From Polaromonas sp. P2-4 (GTDB lineage Bacteria; Pseudomonadota; Gammaproteobacteria; Burkholderiales; Burkholderiaceae_C): a stretch of DNA of 64,000 nt. The stretch spans positions 1,620,001-1,684,000 of the forward strand of contig CP087965.1 in the NCBI GenBank assembly GCA_024703855.1, written 5' to 3'. The notes beneath the pieces are model-generated. The model was given only the letters and a program-made list of their open reading frames with translations, searched no databases and was not told where the DNA came from. The position numbers and the translations under genes were made by a program. Positions 9,884-19,806 of this stretch are shown in pieces (the stretch's first letter is position 1; each line of letters begins with the position of its first letter).

Positions 9884-10582
9884 ATGGCCCATTTACTGAT
9901 TGCTGAAGACGACGAACTGCTGCGTGACGCGCTGGCGGCCTTGCTGGAGCAAAGCGGGCACAGCGTGGCTTGCGCGGCCAATGGCGCGCAGGCGCGTGAG
10001 CTGCTCGAATCCACCCGCTTTGACGGTGTGATCCTGGACCTGGGGCTGCCGCTGGTCGATGGCATGGACGTGCTGCGCTGGATACGCCAGCGGCTGCTGG
10101 CTCTGCCGGTGCTGATCTTGACGGCGCGCGACGGCATTGATGACCGGGTGCAAGGCCTGAACGCGGGCGCTGACGACTACCTCACCAAACCCTTCATCAT
10201 GGCCGAGCTGCAGGCGCGGCTGCAGTCCATGCTCAGGCGCTCGCGCCTGCCGGCCTTTGGCGGCTCGCTGGAGATCGGCAGCGGCAGCGCCTGCCGGCTG
10301 CGGGTTGATGCCACGCTGCCGCGAGCCTGGCTGGACGACGAGGCGCTGGAGCTGACGCAGCGCGAATGGGCGCTGCTAAAGCTGCTGGTGGCCAACGCTG
10401 GCCAGGTGGTCAGCCGCGAAGACGTGCTCAATGCCTGGCAGGCCGAGCCCGCCGAGGGCGCGGTGGGTTCCAACGCGCTGGAGGTGTATGTGCACCGGCT
10501 GCGCCGCAAGCTGGGGAATTCTGATCTCAGTATCCGCAATGTGCGCGGGCTCGGTTACATGCTGGAAACGGACACGCCATGA
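9884..10582 (+). CDS. tctD: OmpR/TctD-type response regulator
   Basis: 232 residues: receiver domain with acidic pair DD9-10, phospho-acceptor D52 in VILDLGLP and the K of TKPF, then a winged-helix DNA-binding domain (LTQREWALLKLLVANAGQVVSRED to the end). I used ATG 9884 (MAHLLIAEDD); upstream in-frame codons have no family match. The 3' end overlaps the sensor kinase start by 4 bp (ATGA), so the pair is translationally coupled. The order regulator then kinase, near a Bug receptor, is that of tricarboxylate TctDE systems. Confidence 0.88.
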   Translation: MAHLLIAEDDELLRDALAALLEQSGHSVACAANGAQARELLESTRFDGVILDLGLPLVDGMDVLRWIRQRLLALPVLILTARDGIDDRVQGLNAGADDYLTKPFIMAELQARLQSMLRRSRLPAFGGSLEIGSGSACRLRVDATLPRAWLDDEALELTQREWALLKLLVANAGQVVSREDVLNAWQAEPAEGAVGSNALEVYVHRLRRKLGNSDLSIRNVRGLGYMLETDTP

Positions 10583-12005
10583 AACGGGCGAGCCGGGCTA
10601 GAGCGCCTAGACTCTCGCCGGACCTCCTACCCGGCTTGTCCCTCAGGCGGCAACTGCTGCTGTGGCTGCTGCTGCCGCAACTGGTGCTGTGGCTGGCGGG
10701 CGGCGTGCTGGCCTGGCGGGTGGCGCTGAGCTACGCCGAAAAAGCCATTGACCAGTCACTCACGCAATCGGTGCGCGCTGGCGCGCCAGGTCAAACCGAT
10801 TGGCTCGGGCCTGCTGGTGGATTTTCCGCGCGGCGCAAGACATCCTGGAGCAGGACCCGACGGACCGCCTGGGCTATATGGTGTCGTCGCCGCCGGGCCG
10901 CTTTGTGCTGGGCAATGGCCAGCTACCACCGCCGCCGCCCGGCATCACTATTGAAGCCGGCGAGCCGCTGATTTACGAAGCCCCGCTGGCCGGCAAACCG
11001 GTGCGCGTGGCCTTGCTGGAGGTCAACTATGGCGACGCCGATGCGCCCCAGCGCCTGCGTGTGCAGGTGGCCAAAAGCCTGGCCGTGCAGCAGCGCATTG
11101 CGCGCGAGCTGGTGGCCGACATACTGCTGCCGCTGCTGGTGCTGGGCCTGCTGCTGGGGCTGCTGATGTATGCCGGCATCACGCGCGGCCTGCGCCCGCT
11201 CAAGCGGCTGGAAGCCCAGCTGGGCGACCGCACTGGCCGCACACTGACCGCGCTGCCGCCGATTGAGCTGAAAGAGGCCCCGCAGGAAGTGCACTCGCTG
11301 GCCGCCGCCGTCAACCAGTTGCTGGATGCGGTGCGGCGCAGCCTGAGCCAGGAAAAGCGCTTCCTCAACGACGCGGCGCACCAGCTGCGCACCCCACTGG
11401 CCGGCCTGGTCAGCCAGACCGAGCTGGCCCTGCAGGAAACCGAGCTGCAGGCCGTCAAACAACGTCTCGTGAAAGTGCACGCGGGCGCGCTGCGCAGTGC
11501 CCACCTGGTGCACCAGTTGCTGTCACTGGCGCGCACCGAAGCTGACGTCAGCCTGCAGCCGCTGGACATCGCCGCGCTGGCGCGTGAGGTCGCCCGTGAA
11601 TGGACGCCGCGCGCTGGCGGCCGGTGTTGACCTGGGCTATGAAGGGGAAGACATGCTGGAACTGCACGGCGAAAACTGCTGCTGCGCGAGTCGCTCAGCA
11701 ACCTCATCGAAAACGCCCTGCACTACGCGGGCGAGGGCACCACCGTGACGCTGCGGGTCAGGCGCGAACCGGGCCAGGGCATTATCGAAGTGGAAGACAA
11801 CGGCCCGGGTTTGCCTGAGGCTGACAGGCCCCGGGCCTTCGAGCGCTTCTGGCGCGCCAGTGAGCTGCCCGGTGGCTGCGGCCTGGGGCTGGCCATCGTG
11901 GCTGAAATTGCGCAGCGCCACGGCGGTGTGGCCAGCGCACACGCGGTGCAGCCTTCGGGCCTGCTGGTACGGCTGACCTTGCCGCTGCCTGGCCCTATAG
12001 CCTGA
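10579..12005 (+). CDS. tctE: Sensor histidine kinase (TctE-like), several frame breaks
   Basis: Membrane kinase: first transmembrane helix at LLLWLLLPQLVLWLAGGVLA, periplasmic part with LEQDPTDRLGYMVSSPPG, second helix ILLPLLVLGLLLGLLMYAGI, then HAMP, dimerisation box FLNDAAHQLRTPLAGL (phospho-His) and an ATPase domain with NLIENALHYA, EDNGPGLP and GLGLAIV. Breaks fall near 10780, 10832, 11612 and 11685; all segments stay collinear with one ~475-residue kinase. Overlaps the regulator stop. Ligand unknown, but carboxylates are the family precedent. Confidence 0.84.
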
Positions 12006-12008
12006 CCC

Positions 12009-13076
12009 TTAAAGCCGGACCCCGCTGGTGGTATCAAACCAGCTGACATGCGCGCCACTGATCTGCAGGCCCACCGCGTCGCCGGGCTTGGCCTGGGTCT
12101 GCGGTGAGGTGCGCACCGTGATGTCACCGGCGGCGGTTTTGACCACCACAAAGGTGTCGGCCCCGGTGGGCTCCACAACGCTGACCTCGCCGCGCCAGGG
12201 TGCGTCGTCGCTGAAGTTGATGTGCTCGGGCCGCACACCAAGCAGGGCTTCACCGCCCGCCGGGCCGGCCAGCGGCAAACTCGCTTCTTTGATATCAAAT
12301 AGGCCTTCAGCCCCCGATTGACGGGCACTACCAGCTATCATATTCATAGTAGGCGAGCCAATGAAGGAGGCCACATAGGTGTTGGCCGGGCGGCTGTAGA
12401 TGTCGTCGGGTGTGCCGAGCTGCTGCAGCACACCGTCTTTCATCACCGCAATGCGGCTGCCCAGGGTCATGGCTTCGATCTGGTCGTGGGTGACGTAGAC
12501 ACTGGTGATGCCGCTGGCCTGGTGCAGGCGCTTGATCTCGGCGCGCATCTCGACGCGCAGCTTGGCGTCCAGGTTGCTCAAAGGCTCGTCAAACAAGAAC
12601 AGCTGCGGCTGGCGCGCCAGCGCCCGGCCCATGGCCACACGCTGGCGCTGGCCACCTGAGAGCTGCGCCGGCCGGCGGTCCAGCAGGTGGGTGATTTGCA
12701 GCATGGCGGCCACCTCAGCGATGCGCTTTTCGCGTGCCGCCCTGGGCACCTTGCGCATCTCCAGCGCAAAGCCAATGTTCTCGGCCACGCTCATGGTCGG
12801 GTACAGGGCGTAGCTCTGAAACACCATGGCAATGTCACGCTGGGCGGGGGCAACACCCACCACGTTGCGATTGCCAATGCGGATTTCTCCCTCGGTGGGG
12901 TCGTCCAGCCCGGCAATGATGCTGAGCAGGGTCGATTTGCCGCAGCCCGAGGGACCGACCAGGATGAGGAATTCGCCCGGTGCCACATCGATGTCGATGC
13001 GCTTGAGCACCTCGACGGTTTTGTCGCCGCTGCCAAAGGTCTTGCGGATGCCGGAAATATGCAGTGCTGAGGCCAT
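12009..13076 (-). CDS. Sugar ABC transporter ATP-binding protein (MalK/UgpC family)
   Basis: 355 residues: Walker A GPSGCGKST, Q-loop VFQSYALYP, signature LSGGQRQRVAMG, Walker B LFLFDEPLSNLDA, switch VTHDQIEAM and a C-terminal OB-like regulatory domain (GVRPEHI). Last gene of a minus-strand importer operon: substrate-binding protein, two permeases, ATPase. Residues following SPTMN (IAGSARQSGAEGLFD) are encoded by an antisense family B repeat copy at 12299-12350, inside the regulatory domain. Together with the ROK kinase upstream, glucose or a related hexose is the likely substrate. Confidence 0.9.
   Translation of the reverse strand: MASALHISGIRKTFGSGDKTVEVLKRIDIDVAPGEFLILVGPSGCGKSTLLSIIAGLDDPTEGEIRIGNRNVVGVAPAQRDIAMVFQSYALYPTMSVAENIGFALEMRKVPRAAREKRIAEVAAMLQITHLLDRRPAQLSGGQRQRVAMGRALARQPQLFLFDEPLSNLDAKLRVEMRAEIKRLHQASGITSVYVTHDQIEAMTLGSRIAVMKDGVLQQLGTPDDIYSRPANTYVASFIGSPTMNMIAGSARQSGAEGLFDIKEASLPLAGPAGGEALLGVRPEHINFSDDAPWRGEVSVVEPTGADTFVVVKTAAGDITVRTSPQTQAKPGDAVGLQISGAHVSWFDTTSGVRL
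12299..12350 (+). repeat. Family B palindromic element B4, antisense and in frame in the ABC ATPase gene
   Basis: Plus-strand order AGGCCTTCAGCCCCCGATTG, GACGGGCACTAC, core AGCTATCATATTCATAGT. Read in the host frame from the other strand it encodes MIAGSARQSGAEGLFD, closely like VAARAHVSGARGQFD encoded by the copy at 26738-26800. Confidence 0.7.
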
Positions 13077-13081
13077 GGTTC

Positions 13082-13920
13082 TTATCCTTTCACGGCGCCG
13101 GCCGTGAGTCCTTTCACAAAATATTGACCCGCCAGCACATAAATTAGCATGGTGGGCAAGCCCGCGATCACGGCAGCCGCCATGTCGACGTTGTAGTTTT
13201 TCACGCTGCTGCTGGTGTTGACCATGTTGTTCAGCCCCACGGTGATGGGCTTGCTGTCAGCGCCGCTGAAGGCCACGCCGAACAGGAAGTCGTTCCAGAT
13301 GTTGGTGAACTGCCAGATCAGCGTGACCATCACGATGGGCGTGGACAGCGGCACGATGATGCGAAAGAAGATGCGCCAGAAACCCGCGCCATCAATGCGC
13401 GCCGCGTTCACCAGCTCTTTGGGAACGGCGGCGTAGTAGTTGCCAAAAAACAGCGTGGTGCCCGCCAGCCCCGCAAGGCAGTGCACAAAAATCAGGCCAC
13501 CGACCGAGCTGGAAATACCCAGCCAGCCCAGCACCTGGCTCATCGGCAGCAGCACCACCTGAAACGGCATGAACACGCCAAACAGCATGAAGCCAAACAG
13601 CAAATCACTGCCGCGAAACTTCCACAGGCTCAGCACGTAGCCGTTGATGGCGCCCCACAGGGTCGATATCAGCACCGCCGGGAACACGATCAGCACCGAG
13701 TTCCAGAAAAGGGCTGCAAGCCCCGGCAGTCGGTGCCGGTGCAGGCGCTGGACCAGGCCAGCGTCCAGGCTTCAAAGTTCAGGCTGGAAGGCAGGCTGAG
13801 CAGGTTGCCGCTGCGGATTTCTTCAGCGTCTTTGAACGAGGTGGCCAGCATCACATACATCGGGGCCAGAAACAGCACCATCGCCAGCAGCAACACGCCA
13901 TAAATCAACACACGGCTCAT
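13082..13920 (-). CDS. Carbohydrate ABC transporter permease (MalG/GtsC type), one frame break
   Basis: Inner-membrane permease with the EAA-type loop VNAARIDGAGFWRIFFRIIVPLS. The N-terminal part (MSRVLIYGVLLLAMVLFLAP, then ACTGTDCRGLQPF) ends at a frame break near 13700. One more T in the T run there restores QPFFWNSVLIVFPA and joins it to 13082-13696. The cysteine-containing loop ACTGTDCRG is typical of glucose-type permeases of Pseudomonas and Burkholderiales (family knowledge). It pairs with the permease gene that precedes it in the operon. Confidence 0.86.
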
Positions 13921-14037
13921 GGAAATCCTGCGGCTCTTCCAGCGGTTCCCGCGGAGCGGGCTTTGCCCGGCCGCAGGGGACGCCCGCTTGAGAGAGGGGA
14001 GGCGGGCGCGCGGAGTGAGTCCGCAACGGGGGTGGAC

Positions 14038-14919
14038 TCAATGTTCATGGGGTTTGCTCCGCAGTTCACTGTACAAATAGGGCACCACAATCGCCGCCAC
14101 GGTGGCCAGCATCATGGTGGCGCTGGCGGCGCCCAGGCCAATCTGGCCACGGGTAAAACTCATCACATACATGAAGGTGGCGGGCACGTCGGTGGCATAA
14201 CCTGGGCCACCGCCGGTCAGGGCCATCACCAGGTCAAAGCTCTTGATCGACAGATGCGACAGGACCATGACGGTGGAGAACACCACGGGCCGCAAAATCG
14301 GCAAAATAATGCGCCAGTAAATGCGCGGCAGGCTGGCGCCGTCGATCTGCGCGGCCTTGATGATGCTGTCGTCAATGCCGCGCAGCCCGGCCAGAAACAG
14401 CGCCATGGCAAACCCGGCCGACTGCCAGATGCCGGCAATCACCACGCAGTAGATGGCGGTGTCGCTTTGCACCAGCCAGTCAAAGCTGAAGCTGCTCCAG
14501 CCGATGTCGTGCATCAGCTTCTCCAGCCCCAGGCTGGGGTTGAGCATCCACTTCCAGGCCGTTCCGGTGACGATGAACGACAGCGCCATGGGGTACAAAT
14601 AAATGGTGCGCAGCCAGCCTTCGGCGCGCACTTTCTGGTCCAGCACAATCGCCAGCGCCATGCCGATCAGCATGGCCCCGCCGACGTACAGCACGCTGAA
14701 AATCCCCAGGTTTTTCAGGGCCAGCCACCAGCGGTCCATCTCCCAGAGCTTGGCGTACTGCGCCAGACCGGCGAACTCGTCGTAGTTGGGCAACATGCGC
14801 GAGGTGGTCAGGGACAACACCCCGTTCCAGATCATCAGCCCGTAGATAAAGGCGAAACCCAGCACAAAGCCGGGCGCGATCACCAGCTTGGGCAGGGTCT
14901 GCTCAAAGGTCGGTTTCAT
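14038..14919 (-). CDS. Carbohydrate ABC transporter permease (MalF/GtsB type)
   Basis: 293 residues from ATG 14919 (MKPTFEQTLPKLVIAPGFVL); an open frame continues upstream but has no family match. Six predicted transmembrane helices, and the EAA loop IIKAAQIDGASLPRIYWRIILPIL. Partner of the second permease 117 bp downstream; that spacer is GC-rich with CCCGC/GCGGG inverted segments. Confidence 0.9.
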   Translation of the reverse strand: MKPTFEQTLPKLVIAPGFVLGFAFIYGLMIWNGVLSLTTSRMLPNYDEFAGLAQYAKLWEMDRWWLALKNLGIFSVLYVGGAMLIGMALAIVLDQKVRAEGWLRTIYLYPMALSFIVTGTAWKWMLNPSLGLEKLMHDIGWSSFSFDWLVQSDTAIYCVVIAGIWQSAGFAMALFLAGLRGIDDSIIKAAQIDGASLPRIYWRIILPILRPVVFSTVMVLSHLSIKSFDLVMALTGGGPGYATDVPATFMYVMSFTRGQIGLGAASATMMLATVAAIVVPYLYSELRSKPHEH

Positions 14920-15251
14920 GGGAGTGGCTCTCAAAAAGATAATCCGGGAAACGGCAGTTGGATGCGCCCGAGTGCGCCGTGATCGGCGTGCCAGGCAAGG
15001 CGTGACAACGCAGTGGGCTCCTGCCCACAAGGCGGAGCAACGCGGCATGGCGCGGCGAGCATGGTGCAATCAGGCCGCATAGCGCCGTCACCCAGAAGCC
15101 GAACGCGATCGAAGAGGGAAAAGTCAATGTACATGCGGCTTATCCGAAGTTTGCAAGCGGTCAACTGCTGTTTCCAGGATAGCCCCCACCCCGCGACCAG
15201 GGCGCCAGGAGGGGATGGGGGAAGTGCTGATGCACCGAAGCCTGGCGCTAC
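14920..15251. other. Spacer between substrate-binding protein and permease genes
   Basis: 332 bp with no supportable gene. It contains a short hairpin GTGGGC-N4-GCCCAC near 15017-15032. In binding-protein-dependent operons such spacers often attenuate or process the message downstream of the abundant binding-protein transcript; that role here is inference only. Confidence 0.4.
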
Positions 15252-16502
15252 TTATTTCGTAGCAGCCGCGGACGCAATCGTCTTCATGGCGTCAGCCACG
15301 CTGATCTTGTCGTTGTTCCAGAACTGGCTGACGGCGTCCTTGATCGCGCCTTCAGCCGCAGGGCTGACGGCCATGCCGTGGGCGATGGAGGGCAACAGGC
15401 TGCCGGTCTTGGCGGTGTCTACAAAGTCCTTGGCGGAGGTTTTGGCGCAGTCGTCAAACTTGTCCATCTTCATGTTCAGGCGCACCGGAATCGAGCCCTT
15501 GTTGAGGTTGAACACTTCCTGAAACTCTGTACCCATGATCGCTGCGGCCAGATCGCCCTGGGCTTTTTGCGCATCAGCCGACTTGAGCTTGAACATGGCG
15601 AAGGAATCGACGTTGAAGGTGTAGGCATTGGCCGTGCCGGGGGCGGCGGCGCACAGGAAGTCTTTGCCCGGCACCTTGCCTGCGGCCAAAAACTCACCCT
15701 TGGCCCAGTCACCCATGAACTGAAAGCCCGCCTTGCCCTGCATCACCAGCGCGGTGGTCAGGTTCCAGTCGCGCCCGGCGGAGGCCGTGTCGGTGTAGCC
15801 CTTGATCTTGCGGAAGGTTTCCAGCGACTTCTTCATGGTGTCGCTGCCCAGCGCCTTGGCATCGAGCTTGACCAGCGCATCGTTGTAGAACTTGGCGCCA
15901 CCCACACCCAGCACCACCGACTCAAAGGTGGTGAAGTCTTGCCAATTCTGGCCACCGTGGGCCACGGCGATCAGGCCGGCGGCCTTGATTTTGTCGGCAG
16001 CGGCAAAAACTCGTCGTAGTTCTTGGGCATGCCGGCCACACCGGCTTTTTCAGCACCTCGGGGCTGGCCCAGACCCAGTTCACGCGGTGCACATTGACCG
16101 GCGCGGCGACGTAGTTGCCCTTGTACTTCATGACATCGGCGACGGCCTTGGGCAGCAGGCTGTCCCATTTTTCGGCCTTGGCCGTGGTGTCCAGGTTGGC
16201 CAGCACGCCTTCAGCGGCCCACTCCTGAATGGCCGGACCCTTGATCTGGGCGGCGGCAGGCGGGTTGCCCGAGACTACACGGCTCTTCAGCACAGTCGCG
16301 GCATTGTCGCCACCGCCACCGGCCACGGCAAAGTCTTTCCAGACATGGCTCTTGGCCTGCATGATCTTCTTGAGTTCAGCCACTGACTTGGCTCTTCGCC
16401 GCCCGAGGTCCAGTAATGCAGCACTTCCACCTCACCGGCTTGTGCAGACACGGCCACGGTGGCAAGTAATACGGCAGCCGTCAGACTTGAGATTTTGAAC
16501 AT
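15252..16502 (-). CDS. Sugar ABC transporter periplasmic substrate-binding protein, frame broken
   Basis: Starts at ATG 16502 with the signal peptide [20 protein letters not shown] and mature start [14 protein letters not shown], a hallmark of glucose-type binding proteins. The frame shifts near 16385 into [20 protein letters not shown], and again between about 16050 and 16000 (VLKK to the [15 protein letters not shown] segment), running to the stop at 15252. Segments are collinear with one ~416-residue protein. First gene of the importer proper; ROK kinase and cupin genes lie just upstream on the same strand. Confidence 0.86.
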
Positions 16503-16747
16503 GTTGTCTCCAGGTGAGCCCCTTTGGCACACGGCGCCAGGAGCATGAATAAATTCGGCGAACACCATGCCCGCCGAATTAATTAATTATTCATTAATTT
16601 TTCAACGTCAACCCTAGGACTTACCCGGAGAACCGACCCGCGTGGTGTCATGAGCGAGGAATTAAATGAAGTCCGGCCGCAAAAGAGCGGCCGGAAGAGA
16701 GAAAAAGGACGAAGCGACAGCGGGGGCCGGGGAAACCGCCCGAAAAA

Positions 16748-17740
16748 TCAGGCCACCAATGCCAGCGCGCCGTAGTCGCCCACTTTGTCTTGCAAGCCAG
16801 CCGGCACCAGCGTGACACCCTGCGTCAGCGAAGGCAGCTTGCCGCTGAGGTGGGACTGCAGCCTGGGCAGCAGGTAGTCGCGGTGGTGCCAGAACACGCT
16901 GCCGCCCACGCTGATGCCTTGCAGGTCCAGCGTGACCACCAGGTTGTAGAGCGCCCGACCCATGACCCGGCACAACTCATCAACAATAGTCACAGCCCTT
17001 GTTTCACCGGCGCGAGCAGCTATCAAAAGCGCAGCGGAATCGGCATAACCCTGCGCGCCAAAACGCCGGGCGATGGCATTGCCAGCAACCAGCCCCTCCA
17101 GGTCGCCGACATTGCCGCAGCCGCACAGGGCGTCGTCGTTGTCGCTGACAAACATATGGCCGGCATGTCCGGCGTTGCCGTTTTTGCCGCGCAACACATG
17201 GCCGTCCACACACAGGCCCATGCCGATGCCGGTGCTCCAGGTCACGTAGGCGCAATGGTTGAGGCCTTGCAGCGCCCCCCAGCGGCGCTCGGCTTCCAGT
17301 GCGGCGATGCCGTCGTTTTCAATCCGCACTTGCGCGAAGGCTGCACGCAGTGGTGCCTCCAGCACGGCACTGGTCCAGTCGTTGGGCAGGCCGCGCGCTT
17401 TGCCAGCCAGACCGCCGCAAATATTCGGTGCCGCCAGCTCCACCAGGCCCTGGTTCAGCACAAACGGGCCGCAGGAGGCCACGCCAACAGCCGACAGCGC
17501 GCCCTGCGAAACCTCGGCCAGGCGGCAGCTTTCACCAATCATGCGCAGCACTTGTTGGCCCAGCGCGTCGCTCGCGCCTTCTTTGGCCGTCGGCTCGACG
17601 AGCCGGCCGTGAATGCCGCGCGCATCGACCACGCTGACGGCGACCTTGGTGCCGCCCACATCGACGCAGGCGACCGGCGCGCTGCCTTCGGGCATCTTGA
17701 AGTTGAGGACGGCAAGCGGGCTTGGAGTGAGCGTTTTCAT
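16748..17740 (-). CDS. ROK-family sugar kinase (glucokinase/N-acetylmannosamine-kinase like)
   Basis: 330 residues. ATP-binding motif DVGGTK near residue 27, central NDGIAALEAERRWGA and the zinc-site style CGCGN (DDALCGCGNVGDLEGL) followed by the ROK signature region. No N-terminal helix-turn-helix, so it is a kinase rather than an NagC-type repressor. It sits upstream of the sugar ABC genes on the same strand and overlaps the cupin gene, consistent with phosphorylation of the imported hexose. The stretch LIAARAGETRA matches a remnant of repeat family B at 17003-17035. Confidence 0.87.
   Translation of the reverse strand: MKTLTPSPLAVLNFKMPEGSAPVACVDVGGTKVAVSVVDARGIHGRLVEPTAKEGASDALGQQVLRMIGESCRLAEVSQGALSAVGVASCGPFVLNQGLVELAAPNICGGLAGKARGLPNDWTSAVLEAPLRAAFAQVRIENDGIAALEAERRWGALQGLNHCAYVTWSTGIGMGLCVDGHVLRGKNGNAGHAGHMFVSDNDDALCGCGNVGDLEGLVAGNAIARRFGAQGYADSAALLIAARAGETRAVTIVDELCRVMGRALYNLVVTLDLQGISVGGSVFWHHRDYLLPRLQSHLSGKLPSLTQGVTLVPAGLQDKVGDYGALALVA
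17003..17035 (+). repeat. Family B element B5, partial, in the ROK kinase gene
   Basis: Plus strand GGCGCGAGCAGCTATCAAAA is the linker plus left half of the core; the right half is diverged. In the antisense host frame it gives LIAARAGETRA, in phase with the peptides encoded by B4, B6, B8 and B9. Confidence 0.5.
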
Positions 17741-17785
17741 GGTGTCAGAGCAGAGGTTCGGGTGGGGTCGTTGAGGTGTGCCGAT

Positions 17786-18153
17786 TCAGGCGCGGCCGTA
17801 ATCATCTTGCAAACGCACGATGTCGTCTTGCCCAGGTAGTTGCCAAACTGCACCTCGACGATTTCCACCGCCTCTTGCGTCAGGTTGGCCAGCCGGTGCA
17901 CCTGCCCGACCGCAATATCGCAAGCCTGGCCCTGCTGCAGGTCAAACTGGCGCTCGTCCAGGGTGATGCGCGCCGTGCCCTGCACCACCACCCAGTGCTC
18001 AGAGCGCTGATGGTGTTTTTGCAAACTCAGCTGCTGCCCCGGATGCACGCGAATACGCTTGATCTTGTTGCCCGGCGCCTCAGACACGGTTTCATACCAG
18101 CCCCAGGGACGCTCGGTGCGTTCAATGGTTTCGGTGCGGGCGGTGGTGCTCAT
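17786..18153 (-). CDS. Cupin-domain mannose-6-phosphate isomerase/guanylyltransferase C-terminal-like protein
   Basis: Small single-cupin protein (~122 residues from ATG 18153, MSTTARTETIERTERPWGWYE). It carries the type II phosphomannose isomerase pattern RPWG, a PGQQLSLQKHHQRSEHW metal-binding motif and VEIVEVQFGNYLG. One base is missing near 17835; restoring it gives the usual ending DDIVRLQDDYGRA and a stop at 17786. Without repair the frame runs to 17737. Position at the head of the hexose operon suggests sugar-phosphate isomerisation or a sugar-binding role. Confidence 0.78.
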
Positions 18154-18263
18154 GAGATTCGGCGAGGTGTGGATCAAGCTGCCTATGCTAACGGCTGGCC
18201 AGCGCGCCAGTTACCAGGCCGGTAGATGGCCCCGCCCCTTGACGCGCCATTCGCTGGCCCGCC

Positions 18264-18457
18264 TCAAATGATCTGGCTGATCAGGCTGGCCACCAAGCTC
18301 AGCAAAATCGTCGTGGTCAGCGGAATAAACCACTCGCGCCCAAACAGGCGAAAGCGCAGGTCGCCCGGCAACTTGCCGAAGCCCAATTTTTCAAAAGCGG
18401 TGTCAGCCAGCTGATCAACACCAGGGCCAAGAAGATCACAATCATCCAACGAATCAT
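18264..18457 (-). CDS. DUF2905 family small membrane protein, one frame break
   Basis: From ATG 18457 the sequence reads MIRWMIVIFLALVLISWLTP, then loses frame in a run of five A near 18395. Six A would continue LLKKLGFGKLPGDLRFRLFG and end ISQII at 18264. KLPGDLRFR is the DUF2905 signature. Two membrane segments in ~64 residues; function unknown in the family. Convergence with nothing obvious; a family A repeat lies just upstream. Confidence 0.75.
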
Positions 18458-18538
18458 GTGGCTAGTTTAGGTGCAAGTTTTCAGGAGCCCTATTAACAGG
18501 CTCAGGGCCAACGCAGGGACGACAAGCGTGGAAGCGAC

Positions 18539-18617
18539 AGCCCGCCGCCGGGCCGCCCCAAGGCGGGCTAGCCCCCTCGGGGGGCAGCGCATTACACGAA
18601 GTGAAAAGCGTGGGGGC
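18539..18617 (-). repeat. Family A GC-rich element, copy A1
   Basis: Element orientation is the minus strand: GGCCCCCACGC, hairpin CACTTCGTG, hairpin CTGCCCCCCGAGGGGGC, then arm AGCCCGCC, 15-nt loop TTGGGGCGGCCCGGC and arm GGCGGGCT. The last arms are perfectly complementary but differ in sequence from those in other copies. It sits between the DUF2905 and MidA-like genes. Confidence 0.8.
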
Positions 18618-18624
18618 CGGGGCG

Positions 18625-19741
18625 CTACAAGCTATGCGTGCGGTCACCGACAGAGAAACCCATCGGCTCCCACGTTGCGCCCCGGGAAAAACCAATGACC
18701 TTGAACAACTCACCCATCTCATGCTCGGTGATGAGTTTTTGCACCATGGCGCGCTCTGCAAGCCCTGCGTTCTCCAGGCCATCAAGCAAGCCGCAGTTCA
18801 GCAAAAACCGGCCCTGGCCGGTGTAGCCCAGCACTTGCAGCCCGGCTTCCTGCCCGGCGAGCGCAATGCCGGTGAAATTGACATGGGCGGTGATGTCCTT
18901 GCTGCCCACGTCGGCCAGCGCATCGGCATCGGCCAGATGGCCGCGGTGGCACATCACGGTGCCCATGCTGCGCTGCGGGTGGTAGTACTCGTGCTCGGGA
19001 AAGCCGTAGTCCAGCATGAAGATCGCACCTGACTTCCAGCCTGTCGGCCAGCGTGCGGACAAAGCCTTCGGCCTGCGGGTGAATCTCGGTCAGGTAATCG
19101 TGGCGGCCTTCCACCTCCAGCGGTGGCCGTAAATCAGTCCGCTGGTCGGCATAGGTCAATTGGCCGTTGTGCAGCACCACTCCACGCTCATGCCAGACAC
19201 CGTTCAGGCGATTCAACAGCTTCACCGGCATGGCATCCAGCACCTCATTGCCGACCACGACGCCGCGCATCTGGGCTGGCAGCTCGGTCGCCCACTGCAC
19301 TTTGCTGCCGTGCGCGGCCAGCCGTTCGCGCTGGCGCTGAACCAGGCTGCCCGACAGGTCCACAATCGTGTAACGCTCCACCAACGGCCCGAGCGTGTCC
19401 AGTATCTGCAAGGCCAGCGCGCCCGAACCCGCGCCAAATTCCCAGATTTCTGCCGTCCCCGTGGCCTCAAGGGCTTGGGCCAGCTGGCGGGCCAGGGTCT
19501 GGCCAAAACGCGGCGACAGCTCCGGTGCTGTCACAAAATCGCTGCCGCCAGCCCCGCCCGCCGTAGTAACGCCCGTCGGCATCAGGCCGAATTTGCGGGA
19601 ATCGTTGGCGTAGTAGCCCAGGCCTGGCGTGTAGAGGGCCAGCGCCATGAAGTGGTCAAAACCTATCCAGCCGCCAGCGGCGTCAATGGCCTTGACGATG
19701 TGGGCATGAAGGTCGGTCGTTAAAATGTGGGGGTGGGTCAT
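18625..19741 (-). CDS. SAM-dependent methyltransferase, MidA/NDUFAF7 family (DUF185), one frame break
   Basis: Class I methyltransferase with the SAM-binding loop WEFGAGSGALALQIL, GNEVLDAMPVKLL and the family's N-terminal FMALALYTPGLGYYA. The N-terminal two thirds run from ATG 19741 (MTHPHILTTD). The frame breaks near 19030 and continues with KSGAIFMLDYGFPEHEYYHP to the stop at 18625. Mitochondrial homologues methylate an arginine of complex I subunit NDUFS2; the bacterial substrate is not settled. Divergent from the SDR gene. Confidence 0.84.
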
Positions 19742-19806
19742 GTTCGTCACGAATTGTCGGCGATTCACCAATTTACTCTTGGCCCCAGCTTACTCACCTC
19801 CACCTG

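Noticed and set aside
13963..14982. 339-codon open frame on the plus strand
   Set aside because: Antisense to the ABC permease gene, His/Gln/Gly-rich composition typical of GC-rich shadows.
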